Below the pieces are notes generated by a model. The model did no database searches. It saw only the letters and a program-made list of their open reading frames with translations, and was not told the DNA's origin. The position numbers and the translations under genes were made by a program. From Alphaproteobacteria bacterium (GTDB taxonomy: Bacteria > Pseudomonadota > Alphaproteobacteria > Rs-D84): DNA of 17,861 nt. The stretch spans positions 1 to 17,861 of the forward strand of contig JAEDOP010000006.1 of NCBI GenBank assembly GCA_016301865.1, in the 5' to 3' direction. This document shows positions 1 through 6,143 of this stretch, piece by piece (positions within the stretch are counted from its first letter, which is position 1; every line of letters starts with the position of its first letter).

Positions 1-46
1 CGTTCTATTAAATTGAAGTAATTTTATCAACCAAAGGATTAGAAAA

Positions 47-646
47 ATGGCAGTTATTGGATATATTCGCGTATCGTCAAATAAACAAACGGTGCAACAT
101 CAACATTATGAAATAGAGCAATTTGCAGAACATAATAACATTACAGTAGATAAATGGATTGAAGAAACTATTAGCTCGCGTAAAGCGTTAAATAAACGGC
201 AACTGGGGCAATTATTAGATGAATTACAAGACGGTGATATTTTAATTGCTGCAGAGATATCAAGATTGGGACGTTCTTTGTTGGAGGTAATGCATATCCT
301 GGAAACGTGTCTAAATAAGAATTGTCAGGTTTGGACATTAAAGGAAAATTACCGTCTGGGTAATGATATTCAAAGTAAAGTAATGGCGTTTGCATTTGGA
401 CTGTCTGCGGAAATCGAACGCAACCTAATATCACAACGCACCAAGGCATCATTAGAAAGTGTTAAGGCATCTGGTAAACGATTAGGACGTCCATTTGCAG
501 CACAATCAAGAAAACTAAAACTGTCCAGAAACACAAAAAAAGTTAAAGAATTGTTAGATATGGGGTTAACTAAATACCGAATTGCAAAAATGATGGATGT
601 ATCCACAGCAACCGTATCAAACTTTATAAATCGTATGGGGTGGTAA
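47..646 (+). CDS. small serine recombinase (resolvase/invertase family)
   Basis: A 199-residue serine recombinase of the Pin/Hin/Tn3-resolvase type, which cuts and rejoins DNA at short crossover sites through a 5'-phosphoserine intermediate. The N-terminus reads MAVIGYIRVSS, placing the nucleophile at Ser10. The catalytic arginine block ISRLGRS spans residues 71-77 (R73, R76). The long E helix with AEIERNLISQRT follows, and a C-terminal helix-turn-helix of about residues 160-195 (LGLTKYRIAKMMDVS-like) should bind the site. Length matches small invertases, not the large serine integrases. AAAGGA at 33-38 lies 8 nt before the ATG. Codon use is more AT-rich than the neighbours, which suggests acquisition. 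It stands alone, with no partner transposase or obvious invertible segment in view. Whether it is an invertase or a resolvase cannot be decided from sequence. Its promoter is outside the window. Confidence 0.93.
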   Translation: MAVIGYIRVSSNKQTVQHQHYEIEQFAEHNNITVDKWIEETISSRKALNKRQLGQLLDELQDGDILIAAEISRLGRSLLEVMHILETCLNKNCQVWTLKENYRLGNDIQSKVMAFAFGLSAEIERNLISQRTKASLESVKASGKRLGRPFAAQSRKLKLSRNTKKVKELLDMGLTKYRIAKMMDVSTATVSNFINRMGW

Positions 647-715
647 AAAACACTGTGCTTTGGGTAAAAATATCACACGTGAGAGAATTAAATCTGAGTT
701 TGTGAAAGTCAAATC

Positions 716-744
716 TTGATATGTTAAAAAGTTCGTGGCATACT
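716..744 (+). promoter_or_regulatory. sigma70-type promoter for phosphoglucomutase
   Basis: TTGATA at 716-721 and CATACT at 739-744 are separated by 17 nt, 33 nt upstream of the phosphoglucomutase ATG. A small palindrome, TCAA-atc-TTGA (709-719), overlaps the -35 box and could be an operator, but this is weak. The AGGGGGA ribosome binding site lies at 766-772. Confidence 0.55.
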
Positions 745-776
745 GTGTATTAGGTATTTAAATACAGGGGGATATT

Positions 777-2387
777 ATGAAAATTTTATCTGTAGATACT
801 AAACCATTTGATAATCAGAAACCGGGTACTGGGGGGCTTAGAAAACAAACTTCTGTTTTTTTGGCCCCTAATTTTTTAGAGAATTTTATTCAGTCTGCAA
901 TTAATGCCAGAACAGCAGATGGTCAAATGTTAAAAACGTGGGTTGTTGGGGGGGATGGACGATATCCGGGAATACAATTCTTGCTGAAAATAATTAAAAT
1001 TTTGGTTGCAAATGGTGTGCAAAAGGTTTTAGTGGTGGGACGTGACTTGGTTGCGCCAACACCTGCGATTTCGCATATAATACGCAAGTACAAGGCGGAC
1101 GGTGGTTTTATATTGTCTGCATCGCATAATCCGGCGGGAATCAATGGCGATTTTGGGGTCAAGGTGGAAATGGATAACGGTGGTCAAGCAACCGAGAGTT
1201 TCACAAATGCATTATATGAACAGACCAAAGTTATTTCGTCATACAAGACCCTGGATATTGGCGATGCAGATGCACTTGAATTGCAAAATGTGGAATATGT
1301 AAATCCAATCATGGATTATGCGGACTTGTTGGAATCTATGTTTGATTTTGATGCAATACGTAAATGGTTTGCAGATGGGCATACTTTTCGATTTGATGCA
1401 ATGAATGCGTCAACAGGTGCGGCGGCACGTGAAATCTTTGTAAATCGGTTGGGGGCGCGACCAGAATGGATCTTGCGCGCGGCGCCAAAAGATGATTTTG
1501 GTGGGGTGCATCCAGAGCCAAACCCAACATATGCCCATGAAATATACGATTTTATGATGCGGGGTGGTGCAGATTTTGGCTGCGCGTGTGATGGAGATGG
1601 TGACCGTAATATGATTTTAGGTAATGGATTTTATGTTAAGCCGTCTGACAGTTTGGCGATTTTGGTCAAATATCATAAATTGGTACCCTATTTCCAAAGT
1701 GGCTTGCGTGGTGTTGCGCGTTCTGCGCCAACATCCAGTGCTGTTGATGCGGTTGCAAAAAAAATGGGGTTGGATGTTTATCAAACACCAACGGGTTGGA
1801 AATTCTTTGCCAGTTTATTGGATTCAGGACGTATAAATCTGTGTGGAGAGGAAAGTTTTGGTCAAGGCGCAGATTATATTCGTGAAAAAGATGGTATATT
1901 TGCAATATTGTTCTGGCTGAATATATTGGCAAAAACTGGAAAAACAGTTGAAGAAATTGTGCGTGAAATGTGGAATGAAAACGGCCGCTTCTTTTATTGT
2001 CAGTACAGTTATGAAGGCGTCGATAAAAATGCCGCTGACGATATGATACGTCGTGTGTCAAATGCATATTTGGATGGACGAAAATATGGTGATGTTACCA
2101 TACTGCGCAAGGAAGTGTTTGAATACACCGATCCTGTTACAGGTGAATTCGTTACCAACCAAGGAATTCAAATATTGACAGATAATGGCGTGCGCGTGTT
2201 CTGTCGTCTGTCGGGTACAGGGACAGTTGGGGCGACTGTGCGGTTTTATGTAGAACGATTTGAATCTGATAAAAGTAAATTCGATGTGCCTGTGACGGAA
2301 TATTTGCAGGACGTTTTCCAATTTGTGGATGAGGTGTTCGAATTTTCAAAAAACTTTGGCGATATTCGCCCCAGTGCAATCAATTAG
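777..2387 (+). CDS. pgm: alpha-D-glucose phosphate-specific phosphoglucomutase
   Basis: Interconverts glucose 1-phosphate and glucose 6-phosphate in the cytoplasm, linking glycolysis to UDP-glucose, glycogen and envelope polysaccharide synthesis. The 536-residue protein has all four signatures of the alpha-D-phosphohexomutase superfamily. The phosphoserine loop SASHNPAG has catalytic Ser116. The metal loop DGDGDRN at 271-277 supplies D271, D273 and D275. The sugar-binding loop GEESFG is at 356-361, followed by the GADYIREKDG context. The phosphate-binding loop RLSGTGT is at 476-482. The N-terminus KPGTGGLRK, the DFGVK segment after the Ser loop and the length match the eukaryote-like PGM class (PGM1, alphaproteobacterial Pgm/ExoC), not the shorter PMM/PGM. 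The start is fixed by AGGGGGA 4 nt upstream, and it has its own promoter. It appears monocistronic. Confidence 0.96.
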   Translation: MKILSVDTKPFDNQKPGTGGLRKQTSVFLAPNFLENFIQSAINARTADGQMLKTWVVGGDGRYPGIQFLLKIIKILVANGVQKVLVVGRDLVAPTPAISHIIRKYKADGGFILSASHNPAGINGDFGVKVEMDNGGQATESFTNALYEQTKVISSYKTLDIGDADALELQNVEYVNPIMDYADLLESMFDFDAIRKWFADGHTFRFDAMNASTGAAAREIFVNRLGARPEWILRAAPKDDFGGVHPEPNPTYAHEIYDFMMRGGADFGCACDGDGDRNMILGNGFYVKPSDSLAILVKYHKLVPYFQSGLRGVARSAPTSSAVDAVAKKMGLDVYQTPTGWKFFASLLDSGRINLCGEESFGQGADYIREKDGIFAILFWLNILAKTGKTVEEIVREMWNENGRFFYCQYSYEGVDKNAADDMIRRVSNAYLDGRKYGDVTILRKEVFEYTDPVTGEFVTNQGIQILTDNGVRVFCRLSGTGTVGATVRFYVERFESDKSKFDVPVTEYLQDVFQFVDEVFEFSKNFGDIRPSAIN

Positions 2388-2392
2388 TGTGC

Positions 2393-2415
2393 TGCCCCCA
2401 ATTTTTTTGGGGGCA
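2393..2415 (+). terminator. hairpin after pgm, probable weak terminator
   Basis: A perfect 9-bp stem (TGCCCCCAA with TTGGGGGCA) with a five-T loop begins 5 nt after the pgm stop codon. The 3' side is not followed by a clear T run (ACAATAAG), so termination on the plus strand may be weak. Confidence 0.55.
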
Positions 2416-2425
2416 CAATAAGTTG

Positions 2426-2454
2426 TTGACTTTGGTTAAATTGTGATGCATAAT
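2426..2454 (+). promoter_or_regulatory. sigma70-type promoter of the rpsP-trmD operon
   Basis: TTGACT at 2426-2431 and CATAAT at 2449-2454 are separated by 17 nt, close to consensus. Initiation is expected near 2461, leaving a leader of about 130 nt before rpsP, as suits a highly expressed ribosomal protein operon. Confidence 0.7.
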
Positions 2455-2460
2455 GTTGGT

Positions 2461-2592
2461 GCAAATCCCAAAGATTGCCATTATTGTACAGCCAGTTCGC
2501 AGTATGCGTGTGGTACATCATCCGGCGAGTGTCGCCCTTGATGGCGGTTTTCTTTGTGGAAAAAACAGTTAATAAATATAAGGAGCAAAATT
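2461..2592 (+). promoter_or_regulatory. structured rpsP leader, possible attenuator
   Basis: The leader can fold into a three-way junction. The closing helix is TGCCAT (2476-2481) with ATGGCG (2541-2546). One arm is TGTAC (2485-2489) with GTACA (2513-2517), enclosing CGCA-gta-TGCG (2498-2508). The other arm is GGCGA (2524-2528) with TCGCC (2532-2536). The TCGCC strand can alternatively pair with GGCG at 2543-2546, which precedes TTTTCTTT, a terminator-like arrangement. Helices are short, so this is a suggestion only. Confidence 0.35.
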
Positions 2593-3015
2593 ATGGCAAC
2601 TGTTATTCGTTTGGCACGTTTTGGTGCAAAAAAACGCCCATATTATCACATTGTTGTGACTGATTCACGCAATGCACGTAATTCGGGTAATGTATTGGAA
2701 GTTGTTGGTAAATATGACCCAATGCAGGCAAAAGATAGCGATAAACGCGTTATCTTGAAGTTGGATGAAGTAAAGGCGTGGTTGGCCAAAGGGGCACAGC
2801 CATCGGATCGCGTTTACAAGTTCTTGACCAAGGCTGGCTTGGTAAAACCAAAGGCGATTCCAGTTCAGACAAAAAAACATTTGCAGTCTGAAAAAACACA
2901 AATGAAGATTAAAGATAAAGCTGACAAGTTGGCAAAAATCGCAGCCGAAAAAGCCGCAGCAGAAGCCGCAGCCAAGGCCGCAGCAGAAGCGCCAGCAACA
3001 GAAACAGCTGAATAA
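2593..3015 (+). CDS. rpsP: 30S ribosomal protein bS16
   Basis: Structural protein of the 30S subunit body. The N-terminus MATVIRLARFGAKKRPYYHIVVTDSRNARNS is the bS16 signature. The core occupies about residues 1-85, including KYDP and the AQPSDRVYKFL segment. It is 140 residues long, more than the roughly 80 of E. coli S16, because of a Lys-rich then Ala/Glu-rich low-complexity tail (last 25 residues mainly A, E, K), common in alphaproteobacterial S16. The start at 2593 is chosen over an upstream in-frame ATG (2554) because AGGAG at 2581-2585 lies 7 nt away and homology starts here. It is the first gene of the operon and is followed by a strong hairpin. Confidence 0.97.
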   Translation: MATVIRLARFGAKKRPYYHIVVTDSRNARNSGNVLEVVGKYDPMQAKDSDKRVILKLDEVKAWLAKGAQPSDRVYKFLTKAGLVKPKAIPVQTKKHLQSEKTQMKIKDKADKLAKIAAEKAAAEAAAKAAAEAPATETAE

Positions 3016-3027
3016 ATTTTGCTTTGA

Positions 3028-3049
3028 TTGCCCGGGGCGACCCGGGCAA
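3028..3049 (+). terminator. very stable intercistronic hairpin (partial terminator or processing site)
   Basis: A perfect 9-bp stem, TTGCCCGGG with CCCGGGCAA, closed by a GCGA (GNRA) tetraloop, is followed by GGTTTTGTTAT. The gap between stem and T run makes full termination unlikely. It could lower downstream expression or protect the rpsP message from 3' decay. Confidence 0.5.
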
Positions 3050-3073
3050 GGTTTTGTTATAAGGGTATGATAA

Positions 3074-3274
3074 ATGGTTGAATGTTATTGCCCACATGCG
3101 CCGGGGTTGGAATGTTCACAAGTTGAACGGACAGATGAATTTTATCGCCAGATGTCAGAGTCTTTGTTGGCAAATAAACCGGTGATTTTTATGGCAGGCG
3201 GTCAATGCCCTGCGTATAGTTTTGACTGTATCAAGTTGCTTGAATACAAAGAACAAATGCAAAAGCAAAGATAA
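3074..3274 (+). CDS. small cysteine-rich protein of unknown function
   Basis: A 66-residue ORF between rpsP and rimM, which are usually adjacent. AAGGGT at 3061-3066 lies 7 nt before the ATG, and the stop is 2 nt before the rimM ATG, so it looks translated as part of the operon. It has five cysteines (C4, C6, C14, C45, C52), with CxC plus a third Cys in the first 14 residues and GGQCPAYSFDC near residues 42-52, possibly metal-binding or redox-active. No signal peptide or membrane segment is seen. I do not recognise the family. Operon position hints at translation or RNA modification, but that is inference. Confidence 0.7.
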   Translation: MVECYCPHAPGLECSQVERTDEFYRQMSESLLANKPVIFMAGGQCPAYSFDCIKLLEYKEQMQKQR

Positions 3275-3276
3275 AT

Positions 3277-3741
3277 ATGACAGACGCAAAACAAATCTTG
3301 GTCGGGAAAATTGTCGCACCACAGGGTATTCGTGGTGAGGTGCGTGTACAGTCTTTTGCAGAAAAAACAATGGATTTTCAGAAGTTTAATGTGCGCAGCA
3401 ATCGATTTGCAGACGGTGACTTTAAATTTGTGCGTGCAGTGCCAAATGCAAATGTTGTTATTGCCAAAATTCGTGGGGTTGATGACCGAAATGCCGCCGA
3501 AGCGTTGCGGGGAACAGAATTGTTTATAAACCGTGACGCCCTGCCCGATTTGAATACGAACGAATACTACCAGGCGGATTTAATTGGTTTTGCAGTTGTG
3601 CGCGATGGTGTCCAGATTGGTAATGTGGATTGCTTTCAAAATTATGGCGCGGGCGATATTATTGAACTGGATAATGGTGATATGGTGTCGTTTGTTGGTG
3701 CGTCTGTCGATATGGGTGGCAAAGTAATAGTGGTTAGATAA
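3277..3741 (+). CDS. rimM: ribosome maturation factor RimM
   Basis: Assists late assembly of the 30S head by binding uS19 and helping 16S processing. The 154-residue protein opens with the RimM N-terminal barrel: ILVGKIVAPQGIRGEVRVQSF at residues 7-27, with GKI.APqGIRGEvrV as the family signature. KIRGVDDRNAAEALRGTELFI follows in the same domain, and the PRC-barrel begins at about residue 93 (NEYYQADLIGFAVV). The C-terminus is short compared with the roughly 180 residues of E. coli RimM. It is 2 nt downstream of the small ORF and 1 nt before trmD, hence translationally coupled. Confidence 0.95.
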   Translation: MTDAKQILVGKIVAPQGIRGEVRVQSFAEKTMDFQKFNVRSNRFADGDFKFVRAVPNANVVIAKIRGVDDRNAAEALRGTELFINRDALPDLNTNEYYQADLIGFAVVRDGVQIGNVDCFQNYGAGDIIELDNGDMVSFVGASVDMGGKVIVVR

Positions 3742-3742
3742 A

Positions 3743-4429
3743 ATGCATTTTAATATATTGACCATTTTTCCAGAAATGTTTCCAGGCACACTGGCGGGCG
3801 GCGTTGTTGGACGTGCGTTGGACAAGAAAATCTGGACATATGATGTGGTTAATATTCGGGACTTTGCCATAAATAACTATGGCAGTGTTGATGATACCCA
3901 ATTCGGTGGTGGCGCAGGTATGGTTATGCGACCAGATGCACTGGGTGATGCGTTGGATTCAATTAAAAATCCAGGCAAAATTATATACTTTTCGCCACGT
4001 GGGGCAACACTGAATCAAAAAATGGTGCGTGAATTTGTTGCCCAGCCCGATGCGATATATACCCTGCTCTGCGGTCGGTACGAAGGAATTGATGAACGAA
4101 TCATCGAAGAATATGATATAATGGAACTTTCCATCGGGGATTATATATTGTCGGGTGGTGAAATTGCGGCCCAAGTTTTTATTGACAGTTGCGTTCGCGT
4201 GATGGATAATGTGGTTCACGGTGGTGCGGATACCACCGAAAACGAAAGTTTCGAAATCGGCGGGTTGGAATGGCCGTTATATACCCGTCCGTCAGTATGG
4301 CGTGGACGAAACGTCCCAGAAGTCCTGCTGTCCGGTCACCACGGCAATATCGAACGGTGGCGGAAACAACAATCGGTTGACATAACAAAAGAACGTCGAC
4401 CGGACTTAATAAAGGAAAATGAAAAATGA
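3743..4429 (+). CDS. trmD: tRNA (guanine-N1)-methyltransferase
   Basis: Methylates G37 next to the anticodon using S-adenosylmethionine, which prevents +1 frameshifting; cytoplasmic homodimer. The 228-residue sequence carries the SPOUT trefoil-knot motifs LLCGRYEGIDER (108-119) and SIGDYILSGGE (130-140), and the N-terminal FNILTIFPEMF and VDDTQFGGGAGMVM segments. The interdomain linker and C-terminal domain follow from ESFEIGGLEWPLYTRP onward. The start lies 1 nt after the rimM stop, without a strong ribosome binding site, so translation is probably coupled. The last 4 nt overlap rplS (ATGA). Confidence 0.97.
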   Translation: MHFNILTIFPEMFPGTLAGGVVGRALDKKIWTYDVVNIRDFAINNYGSVDDTQFGGGAGMVMRPDALGDALDSIKNPGKIIYFSPRGATLNQKMVREFVAQPDAIYTLLCGRYEGIDERIIEEYDIMELSIGDYILSGGEIAAQVFIDSCVRVMDNVVHGGADTTENESFEIGGLEWPLYTRPSVWRGRNVPEVLLSGHHGNIERWRKQQSVDITKERRPDLIKENEK

Positions 4430-4815
4430 GCATTATTAAAAAAATCGAAGCAGCCCAGATTGAAAAATTAAAGGGCGACAAAAAAATCCCAAACTTCAAG
4501 GCGGGGGATACATTAAAGGTTCACGTCAAAATTAAAGACGGCGACAAATTCCGTATCCAGGTTTTCGAAGGTGTTGTTATCGCATGCGATGGTGGCACGG
4601 GAAATAATGCATCCTTTACAGTACGTCGTGAATCATACGGTGTTGGTGTGGAACGTAAATTCCCACTGTACAGCCCTGCAATCGAAAAGATTGAAAAGGT
4701 TCGTATTGGTAAAGTACGTCGTGCAAAGTTATTCTTCCTGCGTGGGTTGTCAGGTAAAAAGGCGCGTATTGTCGAAGACCTGGCAGCAACAAGTGCAGAA
4801 AATAGCGCAAAATAA
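4426..4815 (+). CDS. rplS: 50S ribosomal protein bL19
   Basis: A 50S protein at the 30S-50S interface. The 129-residue sequence has the family core FKAGDTLKVHVKIKDG, IQVFEGVVIA, SFTVRRESYGVGVERKFPLYSPAIEKIE and KVRRAKLFFLRGLSGKKARI. It follows trmD with an ATGA overlap and ends the operon at a strong terminator. The rpsP-rimM-trmD-rplS order is the canonical one, apart from the extra small ORF. Confidence 0.97.
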   Translation: MSIIKKIEAAQIEKLKGDKKIPNFKAGDTLKVHVKIKDGDKFRIQVFEGVVIACDGGTGNNASFTVRRESYGVGVERKFPLYSPAIEKIEKVRIGKVRRAKLFFLRGLSGKKARIVEDLAATSAENSAK

Positions 4816-4816
4816 T

Positions 4817-4842
4817 AAAATCCCCCCATTTGGGGGATTTTT
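4817..4842 (+). terminator. intrinsic terminator after rplS
   Basis: A 10-bp stem AAAATCCCCC (4817-4826) with GGGGGATTTT (4832-4841), loop CATTT, continues into TTTTTG. It closes the ribosomal operon. Confidence 0.9.
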
Positions 4843-4874
4843 GTTTGGGGTTAATTTTTTTTGTATCAAAATAA

Positions 4875-4903
4875 TTGATTTTGTTCTGTTATGTTGGTAG
4901 TAT
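4875..4903 (+). promoter_or_regulatory. promoter for the glycine-rich gene pair
   Basis: TTGATT at 4875-4880 and TAGTAT at 4898-4903 are separated by 17 nt, just after the rplS terminator. Initiation near 4910 would give a leader of about 225 nt before the first glycine-rich gene, covering all of the paired elements described for 4911-5116. Confidence 0.5.
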
Positions 4904-4910
4904 GTTTCCG

Positions 4911-5116
4911 TCGTGATGAGTTATCATGATGGGGTGTGATAGCCCGTGCCAACGCATTAAAGTAAAATACGCATAGAAGTGCGTTTTTATGGCGATGAAA
5001 GAAAAGAACTCCTGACTTTATTTGGTCAGGAGGGTGGCGAATATATTGAATAAGCACACAATTCGTTGGATTGCTATCAACCTCCTGACCGCTTTGTTAT
5101 CAACGCGGTTTTTTAT
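4911..5116 (+). promoter_or_regulatory. candidate structured leader RNA (attenuator or riboswitch-like)
   Basis: Elements read in order. A 5' hairpin TCGTGAT-gagtt-ATCATGA is at 4911-4929. A long-range helix pairs TGATAGC (4937-4943) with GCTATCA (5073-5079) and continues inward as CCAACG (4949-4954) with CGTTGG (5064-5069) plus three more pairs after a mismatch. Enclosed in it are hairpin ACGCA/TGCGT (4969-4984) and hairpin CTCCTGAC/GTCAGGAG (5009-5032, 8 bp). GGTCAGGAGG (5024-5033) can instead form 10 pairs with CCTCCTGACC (5081-5090), and that strand overlaps the 5' arm of the terminator at 5088-5114. This is a terminator/antiterminator layout. No known riboswitch class was recognised, and the ligand, if any, is unknown. 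Confidence 0.55.
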
Positions 5117-5156
5117 TAATGCAAATGGGGGGATTTATGCCGGCAATACATATTAA
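5046..5156 (+). other. alternative frame encoding a signal-peptide-like segment
   Basis: From a TTG at 5046 this frame encodes 36 residues beginning MNKHTIRWIAINLLTALLST and reaching FINANGG, then stops at 5154-5156. It has a basic N-terminus, a hydrophobic core of about 13 residues and a possible cleavage after INA. AGGAGG (5028-5033) and GGTGG (5033-5037) precede it. Removing one G from the G6 tract at 5127-5132 would fuse it in frame to the glycine-rich protein (NGGFMPAIHI). The TTG start, an Arg near the core, and codons CTC and GCT, rare in this window, argue against it. It may be chance overlap with the leader RNA. Confidence 0.3.
5088..5114 (+). terminator. terminator immediately upstream of the glycine-rich gene
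   Basis: ACCGC (5088-5092) pairs with GCGGT (5105-5109). The loop can add GTT-atc-AAC, and TTTTTT follows directly. It ends about 12 nt before the GGGGGGA ribosome binding site, leaving no room for another promoter, so transcripts for the downstream genes must read through it. That fits conditional termination. Confidence 0.6.
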
Positions 5157-6138
5157 TAATGTTGAAATTCAGGTGTATGAACAACAATATACATCACCCA
5201 CTTTGCACGTGCAAAATACCGATGGAAAAATATACCATGCAATTGTTATCCCCCAGGGGGGCGAATTTCTTGATGCCTCGGAAAAACTGGTATATTCCGC
5301 GGATTCAATCAACACATGTCAACCGGTTACATTGGAAGCGGGAATGTATCGCGTGGAATTACGTGGTGGCGCGGGTGGAAAACAATCGCGGTGTAATTCC
5401 GGTTTGGGCACGACAAACATTACCGCGAATGTTGTATCCCAGATTTTTAAATTACCCACACAAACAACCGTATATGCGTTTCGTGGTGGTGATGGTAATG
5501 ACAGTCCAAAGGTGACAGATCATCAGATTCCGGGTGGTGGCGCATCGGGTGTGGACAGTATGCTGGTTATCGGGGACCGTGCAATTGTTGGTATCGGTGC
5601 ACCGGGTTCACAGTGTTTTAATATATCTGCATATGCATATCCTTATGGAGGACTACCAATAGGATTATATTGTCAATCCACACCATCTGGAACATATTCT
5701 GTACAAGATATTAAGATAAGCAATTCTTTTATATCCACATTTAATGGCTGTGCCGGTGGGGGTGGGGGTGCGCCAAATGGCGTTGGTGGTGCGGCGGGTT
5801 CAGGAACAAATTTTAAAACAACCGCCGGCACCAATGCAACCACCGATGGTGGTGGTAATGGTGGTGATGCGGAAAACCTGCTGGGGGATTCAAAAACAAA
5901 AAATATCGCATATGGTGGTGCGGGTGGCAAAAACGTATATTGGCAATGTGTCGGCCACACGGCGACATCATACGGCGGAGGCGGCGGTGGCGCCGCTTGC
6001 ATAGGAAGGCAGCACAGCGCCTGCGTCCCACCAGTAACGTCATGGTGTGATTCCGATTGCGCCGATGGTGGTGATGGGGCATCGGGCAGTACCGGCAAAT
6101 CAGACACCAGTTACGTTAAAATTTATAAAATAGGATAA
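5137..6138 (+). CDS. glycine-rich repeat protein, paralog 1
   Basis: A 333-residue protein, probably a surface or exported structural protein; function unknown. Residues 1-75 form a non-repetitive N-terminal part (TDGKIYH, INTCQPVTLEAGMYRVELRGG). Then come TVYAFRGGDGN (111-121), GGGASGVDSMLVIGDR (133-148), a Tyr-rich AT-rich segment (about 165-205), glycine tracts AGGGGGAPNG and YGGGGGGAA, and a C-terminal SDTSYVKIYKIG. The pattern resembles Pfam Gly_rich (ALK-type glycine-rich domain). An insertion at about 288-308 has four cysteines and has no counterpart in the next gene. The ATG at 5137 is chosen because GGGGGGA lies at 5127-5133; ATGs at 5119 and 5125 are in frame but lack a site. No signal peptide is present in this frame (see the frame at 5046). 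It forms an operon with the next gene, 5 nt away. Confidence 0.85.
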   Translation: MPAIHINNVEIQVYEQQYTSPTLHVQNTDGKIYHAIVIPQGGEFLDASEKLVYSADSINTCQPVTLEAGMYRVELRGGAGGKQSRCNSGLGTTNITANVVSQIFKLPTQTTVYAFRGGDGNDSPKVTDHQIPGGGASGVDSMLVIGDRAIVGIGAPGSQCFNISAYAYPYGGLPIGLYCQSTPSGTYSVQDIKISNSFISTFNGCAGGGGGAPNGVGGAAGSGTNFKTTAGTNATTDGGGNGGDAENLLGDSKTKNIAYGGAGGKNVYWQCVGHTATSYGGGGGGAACIGRQHSACVPPVTSWCDSDCADGGDGASGSTGKSDTSYVKIYKIG

Positions 6139-6143
6139 TCATC

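Noticed and set aside
24..672. Inverted repeat flanking the recombinase gene (CTTTGG with following A/T)
   Set aside because: About 12 of 17 positions match in AT-rich DNA, which is not distinguishable from chance.
3743..4429. Possible active-site change in TrmD (ESF where E. coli has DSF)
   Set aside because: Conservative Asp to Glu change at a position I believe varies in this family; knot and SAM motifs are intact.
4947..5070. Integron attC-like site (CCAAC ... GTTGGAT)
   Set aside because: The right core fits GTTRRRY, but the left core does not fit RYYYAAC, the arms do not form one long imperfect hairpin, and there is no integrase or cassette array.
5024..5114. T-box leader (AGGGTGG near a terminator with ACCGC)
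   Set aside because: The contiguous T-box motif TGGNACCGCG is absent, no specifier loop or AG-bulge was found, and the downstream genes are not amino acid related.
4911..5116. tmRNA, 6S RNA or SRP RNA in the long intergenic region
   Set aside because: No tRNA-like acceptor end or tag ORF ending in ALAA/AVAA, no central bubble with a closing terminal stem, and no SRP domain IV motif.
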